Source: an uncultured Oscillospiraceae bacterium (GTDB lineage Bacteria; Bacillota; Clostridia; Oscillospirales; Acutalibacteraceae). Taken from it: a DNA stretch of 8,080 nt. The translations under genes were made by a program, and so were the position numbers. Positions 1 to 6,160 of this stretch are shown in pieces (the first letter of the stretch is position 1; the number at the start of each line of letters is the position of its first letter). The notes under the pieces are model-generated. The model ran no database searches, was not told the origin of the DNA, and worked only from the letters and a program-made list of their open reading frames with translations. Where the stretch lies: assembly GCA_900539425.1 (NCBI GenBank), contig UQBX01000041.1:1-8080 (forward strand). The letters run 5' to 3'.

Positions 1-7
1 CAGTTCT

Positions 8-102
8 CAAAGAGATAATCAGATTATCTTGTATTTCAAACAGCCCTGTATTTTGCAGGGTTGTTTTTTATGTGAAATGTGTTTTGTATGATTATCTCTT
101 TG
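8..102. repeat. 13-bp perfect inverted repeat enclosing a terminator hairpin
   Basis: CAAAGAGATAATC at 8-20 is the exact reverse complement of 90-102. Within it, 13-20 and 22-29 also form an 8-bp palindrome (AGATAATC / GATTATCT), so the left arm could pair locally or over the longer distance. The enclosed 95-bp segment contains the hairpin at 44-60. It could be a miniature inverted-repeat element or a folded RNA with mutually exclusive pairings. No target-site duplication is visible. Confidence 0.5.
44..69 (+). terminator. Intrinsic terminator, repeat unit 1
   Basis: Stem 44-50 pairs with 54-60 (CCCTG with CAGGG, then a G-T and an A-T pair) around a TTT loop. The T-rich tract TTGTTTTTT follows at 61-69. 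Direction is plus-strand, so it would end a transcript entering from the left of the window. Confidence 0.75.
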
Positions 103-144
103 TTCCTGCGGGTCCTCGCAGCACAGCTGCTGTGGTTTCGGCTA

Positions 145-167
145 AAAATATGCCACAGGCATATTTT
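145..167. other. 10-bp symmetric hairpin in the intergenic array
   Basis: AAAATATGCC at 145-154 pairs perfectly with GGCATATTTT at 158-167 around an ACA loop. Because A's lie on one side and T's on the other, the hairpin looks terminator-like on both strands. A smaller GC-rich hairpin (CTGCG / CGCAG) lies just before it at about 106-121. The two sit between the first and second repeat units. Confidence 0.5.
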
Positions 168-224
168 CTAAACGCCGCAACAGTTCTCAAAGAGTAAAGC
201 TTTATCGATATATCTTGTATTTAT

Positions 225-260
225 CAGCCTCGCACAAAATGCGGGGCTGTTATTTTGTTT
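225..260 (+). terminator. Intrinsic terminator, repeat unit 2
   Basis: CAGCCTCGC at 225-233 pairs with GCGGGGCTG at 241-249, with one T-G pair, around a 7-nt loop. The tail TTATTTTGTTT follows at 250-260. It sits in the same relative place in its repeat unit as the hairpin at 44-60, but the stem sequence is unrelated. Confidence 0.75.
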
Positions 261-296
261 GCAATGTGTTTTCGATTACCTTGTATTTCAAACAAA

Positions 297-323
297 CCTG
301 TATTTTGCAGGGCTTTTTTGTTT
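297..323 (+). terminator. Intrinsic terminator, repeat unit 3
   Basis: CCTGTA at 297-302 pairs with TGCAGG at 306-311 around a TTT loop, followed by GCTTTTTTGTTT at 312-323. The hairpin is nearly identical to the one at 44-60. This is the third plus-strand terminator within about 280 bases. Confidence 0.7.
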
Positions 324-382
324 AAAAGCGGTTGTAAGCCTTTGGGTTACAAACGGTGGTATTTATATTTTTGATTTTCTGT

Positions 383-417
383 ATAAAAAATCCCGCCCGG
401 GCAAAACCTGAGCGGGA
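383..417 (-). terminator. Intrinsic terminator of the minus-strand operon
   Basis: TCCCGC at 391-396 pairs with GCGGGA at 412-417. The stem continues inside through 398-401 with 407-410 past one mismatch. Read on the minus strand, the hairpin is followed by TTTTTTAT (390-383). It lies just past the stop codon of the DUF1667 gene and is the natural end of the leftward operon. It faces the plus-strand terminators, as expected for a convergent intergenic region. Confidence 0.85.
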
Positions 418-433
418 TAAAAATTTATGCCGT

Positions 434-784
434 TTATTTTTCTATGTTTTTGCATGCAACGAACGAAATGCCCGTGTCAAAAAGATTTTCAATAACGGTG
501 TCTCCCGATTTTACGGGCACGCTGAGCATAATATCGTCAAGCAGGCGCATTGCGTCAAACATTTTTTCCTTTGGAATAGCGCCGTTTGTTTTAACGGGGC
601 AGCGGGGATATTCGGCGCTGTTGGTGCGCACCGTTGAAGTAACTACGCGAACGGGATTTTTAAGTTCGTTTTTGCCGTAAATTGCACCTCTTGGGCAGGC
701 ATTGCCGGTAACGGCGTAATCGTTTTCCTCATCAACCGTTAAATGGCAGCCCTTGGGGCAGGTAATGCAGATCAACTGGGTCAT
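434..784 (-). CDS. DUF1667 domain-containing protein, cysteine-rich partner of the FAD oxidoreductases
   Basis: A 116-residue protein, the last gene of the operon. The N-terminus carries the spaced cysteines Cys6, Cys9 and Cys13 (ICITCPKGC), with Cys30 in the motif GNACPRGA and Cys62 in RCPVKT. This is the pattern of the DUF1667 family, which is regularly encoded beside GlpA-like and FAD/NAD(P)H oxidoreductases in anaerobic bacteria. The four N-terminal cysteines look able to hold an Fe-S cluster or zinc; that is inference. By position it is the third subunit of the dehydrogenase trio, probably an electron-transfer or assembly component in the cytoplasm. It has no signal peptide or membrane segment. 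The start is supported by the Shine-Dalgarno sequence GAGGAGGC inside the end of the upstream gene, and only two bases separate the two genes. Confidence 0.88.
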   Translation of the reverse strand: MTQLICITCPKGCHLTVDEENDYAVTGNACPRGAIYGKNELKNPVRVVTSTVRTNSAEYPRCPVKTNGAIPKEKMFDAMRLLDDIMLSVPVKSGDTVIENLFDTGISFVACKNIEK

Positions 785-786
785 AT

Positions 787-2037
787 TTACGCCTCCTCGT
801 CAGCCGAAACCGTAATTTTTCCGGACTGTATCTTATCAAGCAGAACTTTCGGCAGGGCTATTTTTTCCATTTCGCCGGGTGCCATATGCTCTCTCTTGAA
901 TTTTGCTATAACGGTATCGCCGTCCGTTACGGTTATGGAAGATTTTTCGAATATGCGGCGAACGCGGAAGAATATCTCCGCTTTTTCAGCACTGCGTCTG
1001 ATTTTTTGCGGCACGGTGTAGCCTATATTCGAGTTAGTTTCAAGTTCAATACATTCGTTTCTGTCTTTTTCGCCGTTAAGCACGTATTCTGCCGCCGCTT
1101 TTCCGGCACGCTGGCTCTCGCCTGTAACGAAGTCTACAAGGTCGTGAACATGAACAACGTTTCCGCACGCGAAAATACCGCTTTCCGATGTTTCCATGTT
1201 TTCAAAAACAACGGCGCCGTTCGTGCGGGGATCCATTTCAATGCCCGCCGTTCTTGTAAGTTCGTTTTCGGGGATAAGTCCTACGGAAAGGAGTACGGTG
1301 TCGCAGTCAAAATACATTTCTGTGCCGGGAACGGGTTTTCTGTCCGGGCCTACCTTGGCAACGGTAACTCCCTCAACTCTGTTTTTGCCCTTGATGTCAA
1401 TAATGGTGTGTGAAAGATAAAGCGGAATATCAAAATCATTAAGGCACTGCACTATGTTTCTCTGAAGCCCGCCTGAATAAGGCATAAGCTCAACACAGGC
1501 AAGCACCTTTGCGCCCTCAAGAGTCATACGGCGCGCCATGATAAGTCCTATATCGCCTGAGCCTAAGATAACAACTCTCTTGCCAACCATATGGCCCTCG
1601 ATATTTACATATCTCTGAGCGGCGCCCGCGGTAAGAACGCCTGCGGGACGTGTGCCGGGAATGGAAATGGCTCCTCTTGTTCTTTCACGGCATCCCATAG
1701 CAAGCACAACCGCGCCTGCGTCAAGTATCTGATATCCGTTTTCGGAATTTATGCAGTGCACCTGACGGCCTTTTGTTATCTGAAGCACCATTGTGTCCGT
1801 CATAACTTCAATGTTTGTGTCTTTGAGCATATCGATAAATCTGCCCGCGTATTCGGGTCCGGTAAGCTCTTCTTTAAAATACTGAAGTCCGAAACCGCTG
1901 TGGATGCACTGATTAAGGATACCGCCGAGTTCTCTGTCTCTTTCAATAATAAGTATCTTTTTAAGTCCGTTTTCGTATGCGGAAAGCGCCGCCGCAAGAC
2001 CCGCGGGGCCGCCGCCTATAACTATAAGCTCATACAT
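787..2037 (-). CDS. NAD(P)/FAD-dependent oxidoreductase (pyridine nucleotide-disulfide family), dehydrogenase subunit
   Basis: A soluble flavoprotein of 416 residues. The FAD-binding Rossmann motif GGGPAG is at residues 8-13, a second nucleotide-binding motif GSGDIG at 159-164 suits NAD(P)H, and the closing FAD motif with FACGN is near 289-293. Cysteines occur in NQCIHSGFG (Cys44) and MGCRERTR (Cys116). Both motifs are typical of the oxidoreductases encoded between a GlpA-like protein and DUF1667. It probably passes electrons between the GlpA-like subunit and NAD(P) or another acceptor. I chose the ATG at 2037, whose A is the last base of the preceding gene's TGA stop (TGATG overlap, translational coupling), with GGAGG nine bases upstream. 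An in-frame GTG at 2055 would add six residues but overlaps this Shine-Dalgarno. The substrate cannot be read from the sequence; sulfide- or thioredoxin-reductase-like roles are less likely given the neighbours. Confidence 0.88.
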   Translation of the reverse strand: MYELIVIGGGPAGLAAALSAYENGLKKILIIERDRELGGILNQCIHSGFGLQYFKEELTGPEYAGRFIDMLKDTNIEVMTDTMVLQITKGRQVHCINSENGYQILDAGAVVLAMGCRERTRGAISIPGTRPAGVLTAGAAQRYVNIEGHMVGKRVVILGSGDIGLIMARRMTLEGAKVLACVELMPYSGGLQRNIVQCLNDFDIPLYLSHTIIDIKGKNRVEGVTVAKVGPDRKPVPGTEMYFDCDTVLLSVGLIPENELTRTAGIEMDPRTNGAVVFENMETSESGIFACGNVVHVHDLVDFVTGESQRAGKAAAEYVLNGEKDRNECIELETNSNIGYTVPQKIRRSAEKAEIFFRVRRIFEKSSITVTDGDTVIAKFKREHMAPGEMEKIALPKVLLDKIQSGKITVSADEEA

Positions 2038-3470
2038 CACTTTGCACCTCCGCACTTCGTTTCTCCTGTAAGGATATAACTGCCGGTGTTGTCCTGCAAA
2101 ACGTCCTCATAGGGGATATTTTTATATTTTGCGATTATCTCAAGCACCTTGGGGCCGCAGAACCCGCTCTGGCATCTGCCCATTCCCGTGCCTGCTCTTC
2201 TCTTTATTCCGTCAAGCGAAACGGGCGGAATGGGAGATTTAAGAGCGTCTATAATCTCGCCCTCCGTAATTGTTTCACAGCGGCAGATTACTCTGCCGTA
2301 GGCGGGATTTTCGGCGATTACTCTGTTCTTTTCTTCGTTTGAAAGTTTTTTGAAGCGCAGATGCTTTCTGCTGTCAATGATATTTTCCTTTTCGGTGAGT
2401 TCAAGTCCCTTTTCGCCAAGCATCTTAACAGCTTCAAGCGCTATTGCGGGAGCTGCGGAAAGACCGGGGGATTTGATGCCCGCAAGGTCAAGGAAATTCT
2501 CTGCGGCAAACTCAATAATGAAGTCATCTCGGTCCGTTACTGCGCGCACGCCCGTAAAGTTTCTGATATTCTCTCTGAAAACTATGGACGGTACGGATTT
2601 TACGGCTTTTTCCCTTATGTAATCAAGACAGCGGGATTTTGTTGAGGTATCGTCCTTATCTCTCGGGTCGGCGTTCGGGCCTACAAGCAGATTGCCGTGG
2701 CAGGTATGTGTTACAAGCACGCCTTTTCCGTCCTTGTCAGGGCACTGGAAAATAACGTGGTTTGCCCTTTTGCCCTCGCTGAGGTCAAGCAGGTAGTATT
2801 CACCCGCGCTCGGCTTTACCGTGTATGCAGGCTCGGAAACCATGTTGTGAACGGTATCGCAGTCAACACCTGCGGCGTTTATAACAAATTTTGCGTCCAC
2901 GCTGGCGTTTGGTGATTCAATATGCCAAAATCCGTCCTTTTTCTCTATTGAGGTTACCTCAAATTCAAGTTTAACGTCTGCACCGTTTCTTACCGCTGTT
3001 TCGGCAAGCGCAATGCCGTATTCCCACGGATTTACTATTGCGGCGGTTGGTGCGTAAAGAGCGCATATAGCTTTGTCGGAAATATACGGCTCCATTTCTC
3101 TGAGTTCGTCAGTGTCAACAATTTTCAGACCCTCAACGCCGTTTTCGTTTCCGCGGCGGTAAAGTTCGTCAACTTCTTTTTTATCGTCCTCGGAAAACGC
3201 AACAACAAGTGAGCCTATCTGCTGATACGGCACATCAAGTTTTTTGCACAGCTCACCCGCCATTTTTGAGCCTTCCACATTAAGGCGCGCCATGAGCGTG
3301 CCCGGCAGCGGGTCATAACCCGCATGGATGATGGCGCTGTTTGCCTTTGTTGTACCGCAGCAAACATCATTGTTTTTCTCAAGCACGGCAACTTTAAGCT
3401 TATATTTACTCAAGTCATAAGCGCATGCTGCGCCTACAATGCCTGCGCCGATAATGGCAACGTCATACAT
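2037..3470 (-). CDS. GlpA-like FAD-dependent dehydrogenase (DAO family) with C-terminal BFD-type [2Fe-2S] domain
   Basis: A 477-residue protein. The N-terminus has the dinucleotide fold GAGIVG (about residues 8-13). The segment with TKANSAIIHAGYDP is typical of the anaerobic glycerol-3-phosphate dehydrogenase and L-2-hydroxyglutarate oxidase branch of the DAO family. The C-terminal region has a BFD-like [2Fe-2S] cysteine set: Cys396 and Cys398 (CRC), then Cys433 and Cys438 (GRCQSGFC). With the following FAD oxidoreductase and DUF1667 protein it matches the common Firmicutes and Thermotogae trio, presumably oxidising glycerol-3-phosphate to dihydroxyacetone phosphate. No glycerol kinase or transporter is in view, so another 2-hydroxyacid or amino acid is possible. 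The start chosen is the ATG at 3470, preceded by a strong AGGAGGGG. A TTG eight codons upstream (3494) lies before this Shine-Dalgarno and is unlikely. The gap to the preceding gene is 20 bases. Confidence 0.9.
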   Translation of the reverse strand: MYDVAIIGAGIVGAACAYDLSKYKLKVAVLEKNNDVCCGTTKANSAIIHAGYDPLPGTLMARLNVEGSKMAGELCKKLDVPYQQIGSLVVAFSEDDKKEVDELYRRGNENGVEGLKIVDTDELREMEPYISDKAICALYAPTAAIVNPWEYGIALAETAVRNGADVKLEFEVTSIEKKDGFWHIESPNASVDAKFVINAAGVDCDTVHNMVSEPAYTVKPSAGEYYLLDLSEGKRANHVIFQCPDKDGKGVLVTHTCHGNLLVGPNADPRDKDDTSTKSRCLDYIREKAVKSVPSIVFRENIRNFTGVRAVTDRDDFIIEFAAENFLDLAGIKSPGLSAAPAIALEAVKMLGEKGLELTEKENIIDSRKHLRFKKLSNEEKNRVIAENPAYGRVICRCETITEGEIIDALKSPIPPVSLDGIKRRAGTGMGRCQSGFCGPKVLEIIAKYKNIPYEDVLQDNTGSYILTGETKCGGAK

Positions 3471-3490
3471 TTTTACCCCTCCTGTATGAA

Positions 3491-4627
3491 TCAATAGTCA
3501 TTTTCAGACTGTACGCTTGTTTCCTCTTCAGATTTATCAGTGTAAACGGTGGGATACCATTTGGATGAAAACCTGTAAGGATTTATTTCTCCCCGCGCAT
3601 CGTACCACACCTGCGGATAGTGAACGGAACTGTTCGGCTGTGCGTTATCCTGTGCAGGCGCCCCCAGCGCGCAAACAACAACAAATTCAAAATCCTGCAT
3701 AAAATCAGAATCTGTTGCTATTGTAAGCAATTTATCTTCTTTGTAATTTATGTCATAATCCGTCTCGTACAGAAATCTGTGATAAAGACGGTCTTTGTAA
3801 TCGTTAAAACTCAGCGGCGTCATCTGCTGTGTAACGTCGTACGGAAAAACATATCCGTTGTCGTCCTGAGCGTTTTTGTTTGTGTAAAAAGCGCCTATCA
3901 CTGTGAATTCATAATCTTCATAAAGCGTGGAATAAGTGATATTCTGCGGCGAAGCAAGATAGCTTTTAGCGTTTGCAAAAGCACTTTCAAGGTCGCACTT
4001 GCCTGACGGAATATGAATTACCGTGTTGAAATCAAGCTCTTTTGTGCTGTTTGAAAAATCAAGCGACGCCAGGCTTGTTGCCGCACTTTGCGCAACATAA
4101 CTGCCGTATCCGCATGCCTCTATGGAAATATATCCGGTTGTGGACGGCACTTTTGCATATTGCTCGCAGAAATTTTCCCTTATTCCCTCAGGGAAATTCA
4201 CATTCGGGTATTTTTCCGTATACGGGCGCAGATAAGCTGTTCTTGCATAGTTAACTCCGGCTATTGTGCCCGCTGCAACGGCAGCTGCGCATATTACAGC
4301 AACGCAGGATATAACTATCTTTTTGCCTTTGGTTGTTTTTAAGAATTCTTTAGTCCTTTTTGCGCTGCTTTTAAATTTTTCGCCTGCGCTTTTAAGGCTG
4401 ATTTTCTTTTTTTCGCTGTCTTTTTTGCTTTTTGCGTTATCTTTTTCGCCGTGTTTTTCGCTGTGCTTCAGAGAATGAAGAGGCTTTTTACCTATCGGCT
4501 TTTGTTCGGGCTTTTCAAGGTCTATTTTGCCGAAGTTTTTTTCACGCTCTTCCTTCTGCTTTTTGTAATCCCCCAAAAGCTCGTCGATTTCATCGGCTTT
4601 TTTTATATTTTTATCTTTGTCGCTCAT
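3491..4627 (-). CDS. Membrane-anchored class B sortase-like protein lacking catalytic residues
   Basis: A 378-residue protein. Residues 1-102 are a very charged, Lys/Glu-rich cytoplasmic stretch. A single membrane segment spans about 103-125, and the rest should lie outside the cell. The outer domain reads like sortase B: a GYIxI strand (165-169) where SrtB has GWIxI, NTVI (201-204) where SrtB has NTIIYGH, and LLTIATD (300-306) followed by EFVVV (314-318) where SrtB has LTLSTC and RFVV. The catalytic His position is Pro207, the Cys position Asp306 and the Arg position Glu314. The spacing between them (99 and 8 residues) is close to the family's. It should therefore be a non-catalytic pseudo-sortase, perhaps a binding or scaffold protein. 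The last 60 residues, rich in Tyr, Pro and acidic residues, have no obvious counterpart. Its ATG overlaps the ThiI stop by four bases (ATGA). Fold assignment is by eye. Confidence 0.72.
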   Translation of the reverse strand: MSDKDKNIKKADEIDELLGDYKKQKEEREKNFGKIDLEKPEQKPIGKKPLHSLKHSEKHGEKDNAKSKKDSEKKKISLKSAGEKFKSSAKRTKEFLKTTKGKKIVISCVAVICAAAVAAGTIAGVNYARTAYLRPYTEKYPNVNFPEGIRENFCEQYAKVPSTTGYISIEACGYGSYVAQSAATSLASLDFSNSTKELDFNTVIHIPSGKCDLESAFANAKSYLASPQNITYSTLYEDYEFTVIGAFYTNKNAQDDNGYVFPYDVTQQMTPLSFNDYKDRLYHRFLYETDYDINYKEDKLLTIATDSDFMQDFEFVVVCALGAPAQDNAQPNSSVHYPQVWYDARGEINPYRFSSKWYPTVYTDKSEEETSVQSENDY

Positions 4628-5805
4628 ATGCCCGCCGCCTTTATAAATCTGCGTTTTGCGCCTTTCACGGCAGCGTCTATCATTTCGTCAAGCCCCTCTA
4701 TTTTAAGCTCCGCTTCCTCAACATCCTGCGGTTTCGGCCTTGTTCGCGGGTGCTTGGGTGTGAATACGGTGCAGCAGTCCTCATATGGCTGAATTGAAGT
4801 TTCAAAAGTATCTATTTTTCTTGAAACAGCTATTATCTCATCCTTATCCATGCCTATGCACGGGCGGAAAACGGGAAATTTCGCAACGCTGTCCGTGCAC
4901 TGCAGAGCGTAAATCGTCTGGCTTGCAACCTGACCGAGACTTTCACCTGTGATAAGCGCACGGCAGTTCTGATTTTCCGCTATGAGATTGCTTATTTTCA
5001 TCATTATGCGGCGCATAACAAGAGTGAAATATTCCTCGGGGCAGTAATCCCTTATTGCTTCCTGTATCTCGGTAAACGGCACAACATAGGTGGTAATAGT
5101 GCCGCAGTAGGCGGAAACTTTTTTGAGCAGATCCATAACTTTCATCTCTGCAAGTTCGCTTGTGTAAGGCGGTGATGCAAAGTGGATAGCTACAAGTTCT
5201 ATACCTCTTTTTGCCATCATGTATGCCGCAACGGGGGAATCTATTCCTCCGCTGATAAGTATTGCCGCTCTGCCGCTTGTGCCTGTGGGCATACCGCCTG
5301 CGCCCTTTATATTGTTGCCGCGCACAAATGCGTGGGTATCTCTTATCTCAACAGTAACCGTTACATCGGGATTGTGAACGTCAACCTTTAAGTGGTTGAA
5401 TTTTTTTAGAAGCGCACCGCCGAGTTCACGGCATATCTCGGGTGATTTGAGCGGAAATTTTTTGTCGCTTCTTTTTGCCTCAACTTTGAATGTTGAAACA
5501 AGCGAAAGTTCGTCGGCAAGGTATTCTCTTGCAGTGTTTACAATGCTCTGCATATCTTTTTCGCAAACGGCGGCGCGTGAATATGCCGCTATGCCGAATA
5601 CTTTGCCGAGTCTGTCTGCAACATCGTCAAGGTCTGCTCCCTCGGGCGCTTCAACCATAATGGTGGACTGGCTTTTAGTGAATTTGAATTCACCCAGATC
5701 CTCCAGATGGCGGCGCATATTTTTTATAAGAACATCCTCAAACGATGAACGGTTAAGCCCCTTTAAAACAAGCTCTCCGTTTTTTACAAGTATAATTTCT
5801 TTCAT
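4624..5805 (-). CDS. thiI: tRNA 4-thiouridine synthase ThiI (rhodanese-less form)
   Basis: ThiI adenylates uridine 8 of tRNA and transfers sulfur to give 4-thiouridine; in many bacteria it also serves thiamine thiazole synthesis. This 393-residue protein has an N-terminal ferredoxin-like and THUMP region (about 1-165) and the PP-loop ATP motif SGGIDS at 185-190. It also has the conserved TGESLGQVASQT stretch at about 286-297 and ends without the rhodanese domain found in Escherichia coli ThiI. That short form is normal in Gram-positive bacteria, where a dedicated desulfurase supplies persulfide directly. Adjacent cysteines Cys344 and Cys345 (YEDCCTVF) sit where the catalytic-site cysteine is expected. 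The desulfurase fragment encoded just upstream, two bases away, fits this relay. The Shine-Dalgarno GAGG overlaps that gene's stop codon. The downstream gene overlaps by four bases, so translation is probably coupled. Confidence 0.96.
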   Translation of the reverse strand: MKEIILVKNGELVLKGLNRSSFEDVLIKNMRRHLEDLGEFKFTKSQSTIMVEAPEGADLDDVADRLGKVFGIAAYSRAAVCEKDMQSIVNTAREYLADELSLVSTFKVEAKRSDKKFPLKSPEICRELGGALLKKFNHLKVDVHNPDVTVTVEIRDTHAFVRGNNIKGAGGMPTGTSGRAAILISGGIDSPVAAYMMAKRGIELVAIHFASPPYTSELAEMKVMDLLKKVSAYCGTITTYVVPFTEIQEAIRDYCPEEYFTLVMRRIMMKISNLIAENQNCRALITGESLGQVASQTIYALQCTDSVAKFPVFRPCIGMDKDEIIAVSRKIDTFETSIQPYEDCCTVFTPKHPRTRPKPQDVEEAELKIEGLDEMIDAAVKGAKRRFIKAAGI

Positions 5806-5807
5806 AT

Positions 5808-6160
5808 TTACCTCGGGTGTTTTTCTGTTAAATCTTTTATTGCGGCGGCGCAGATTTCGCAGTCCTGCTTTGTGTTGAAGCGTGAAAAGCTTATTCTTAT
5901 GCTCTTGTCTGCTATTTCATCACTAAGGTGCATTGCCGCCAGCACGTGGCTCTTTTTACCTTTTGCGCAAGCCGAGCCGTTGCTTACATAGACTTCGTAT
6001 TTTGAGGAAAGCTCCTGAACTATCGTCTGGCTCCTCATGAATGTGGGAACGTATACATTTAATATATACGGCGATGCGTTTTCGTCGCTGTTAAATTGTA
6101 TTCCGTCAATTTTTGACAATAATTCTCTCAAATAAGAGTTGAGCCCGCTTACCGCCTGCG
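5808..6160 (-). pseudogene. C-terminal fragment of a ThiI-partner cysteine desulfurase (NifZ/IscS-like)
   Basis: About 115 codons correspond to the end of a class V aminotransferase-fold cysteine desulfurase. Visible are the small-domain stretch SPYILNV, the substrate-cysteine loop SNGSACAKGKKSH and the helix LSDEIADKSIRISFSRF. An intact protein of this family has roughly 380 residues, so two thirds are missing, including the cofactor lysine. Direct adjacency to thiI is the arrangement known from Bacillus subtilis (nifZ-thiI), where the desulfurase feeds sulfur to ThiI. In the source genome the gene is presumably whole and starts to the right; the left end of the fragment is placed only approximately. 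Confidence 0.8.

Larger units (their letters stand above)
1..323 (+). repeat. Three-copy array of diverged terminator-bearing repeat units
   Basis: Three related units lie in tandem. The 14-mer CAGTTCTCAAAGAG occurs at 1-14 and again at 181-194. ATCTTGTATTT occurs at 26-36 and 212-222. CTTGTATTTCAAACA occurs at 28-42 and 280-294, and CCTGTATTTTGCAGGG at 45-60 and 297-312, so 28-60 and 280-312 differ at only two positions. AATGTGTTTT follows the hairpin in the first two units (76-85, 263-272). Each unit carries one hairpin with a T-rich tail on the plus strand. The hairpin arms of the middle unit differ in sequence from the others while its flanks are shared. No coding region is visible in the first 433 bases. 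It may be a duplicated 3' end of a plus-strand gene lying left of the window, or a small dispersed element. The repeats are seen directly; their origin is inference. Confidence 0.75.

Noticed and set aside
1..323. CRISPR array
   Set aside because: The repeats are few, diverged, unequally spaced and contain terminator hairpins. There are no regular spacers and no cas genes.
2038..2055. GTG start giving six extra residues on the FAD oxidoreductase
   Set aside because: It overlaps the GGAGG used by the downstream ATG, and the protein would begin before the natural MYELIVIGGG strand.
886..2079. Plus-strand open frames of 162-175 codons opposite the FAD oxidoreductase
   Set aside because: They have no recognisable domain and no convincing ribosome binding site. 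They are antisense to a gene with clear family motifs.
3471..3494. TTG start giving eight extra residues on the GlpA-like protein
   Set aside because: The strong AGGAGGGG lies between this TTG and the ATG at 3470, and the family starts with the MYDV dinucleotide-fold strand.
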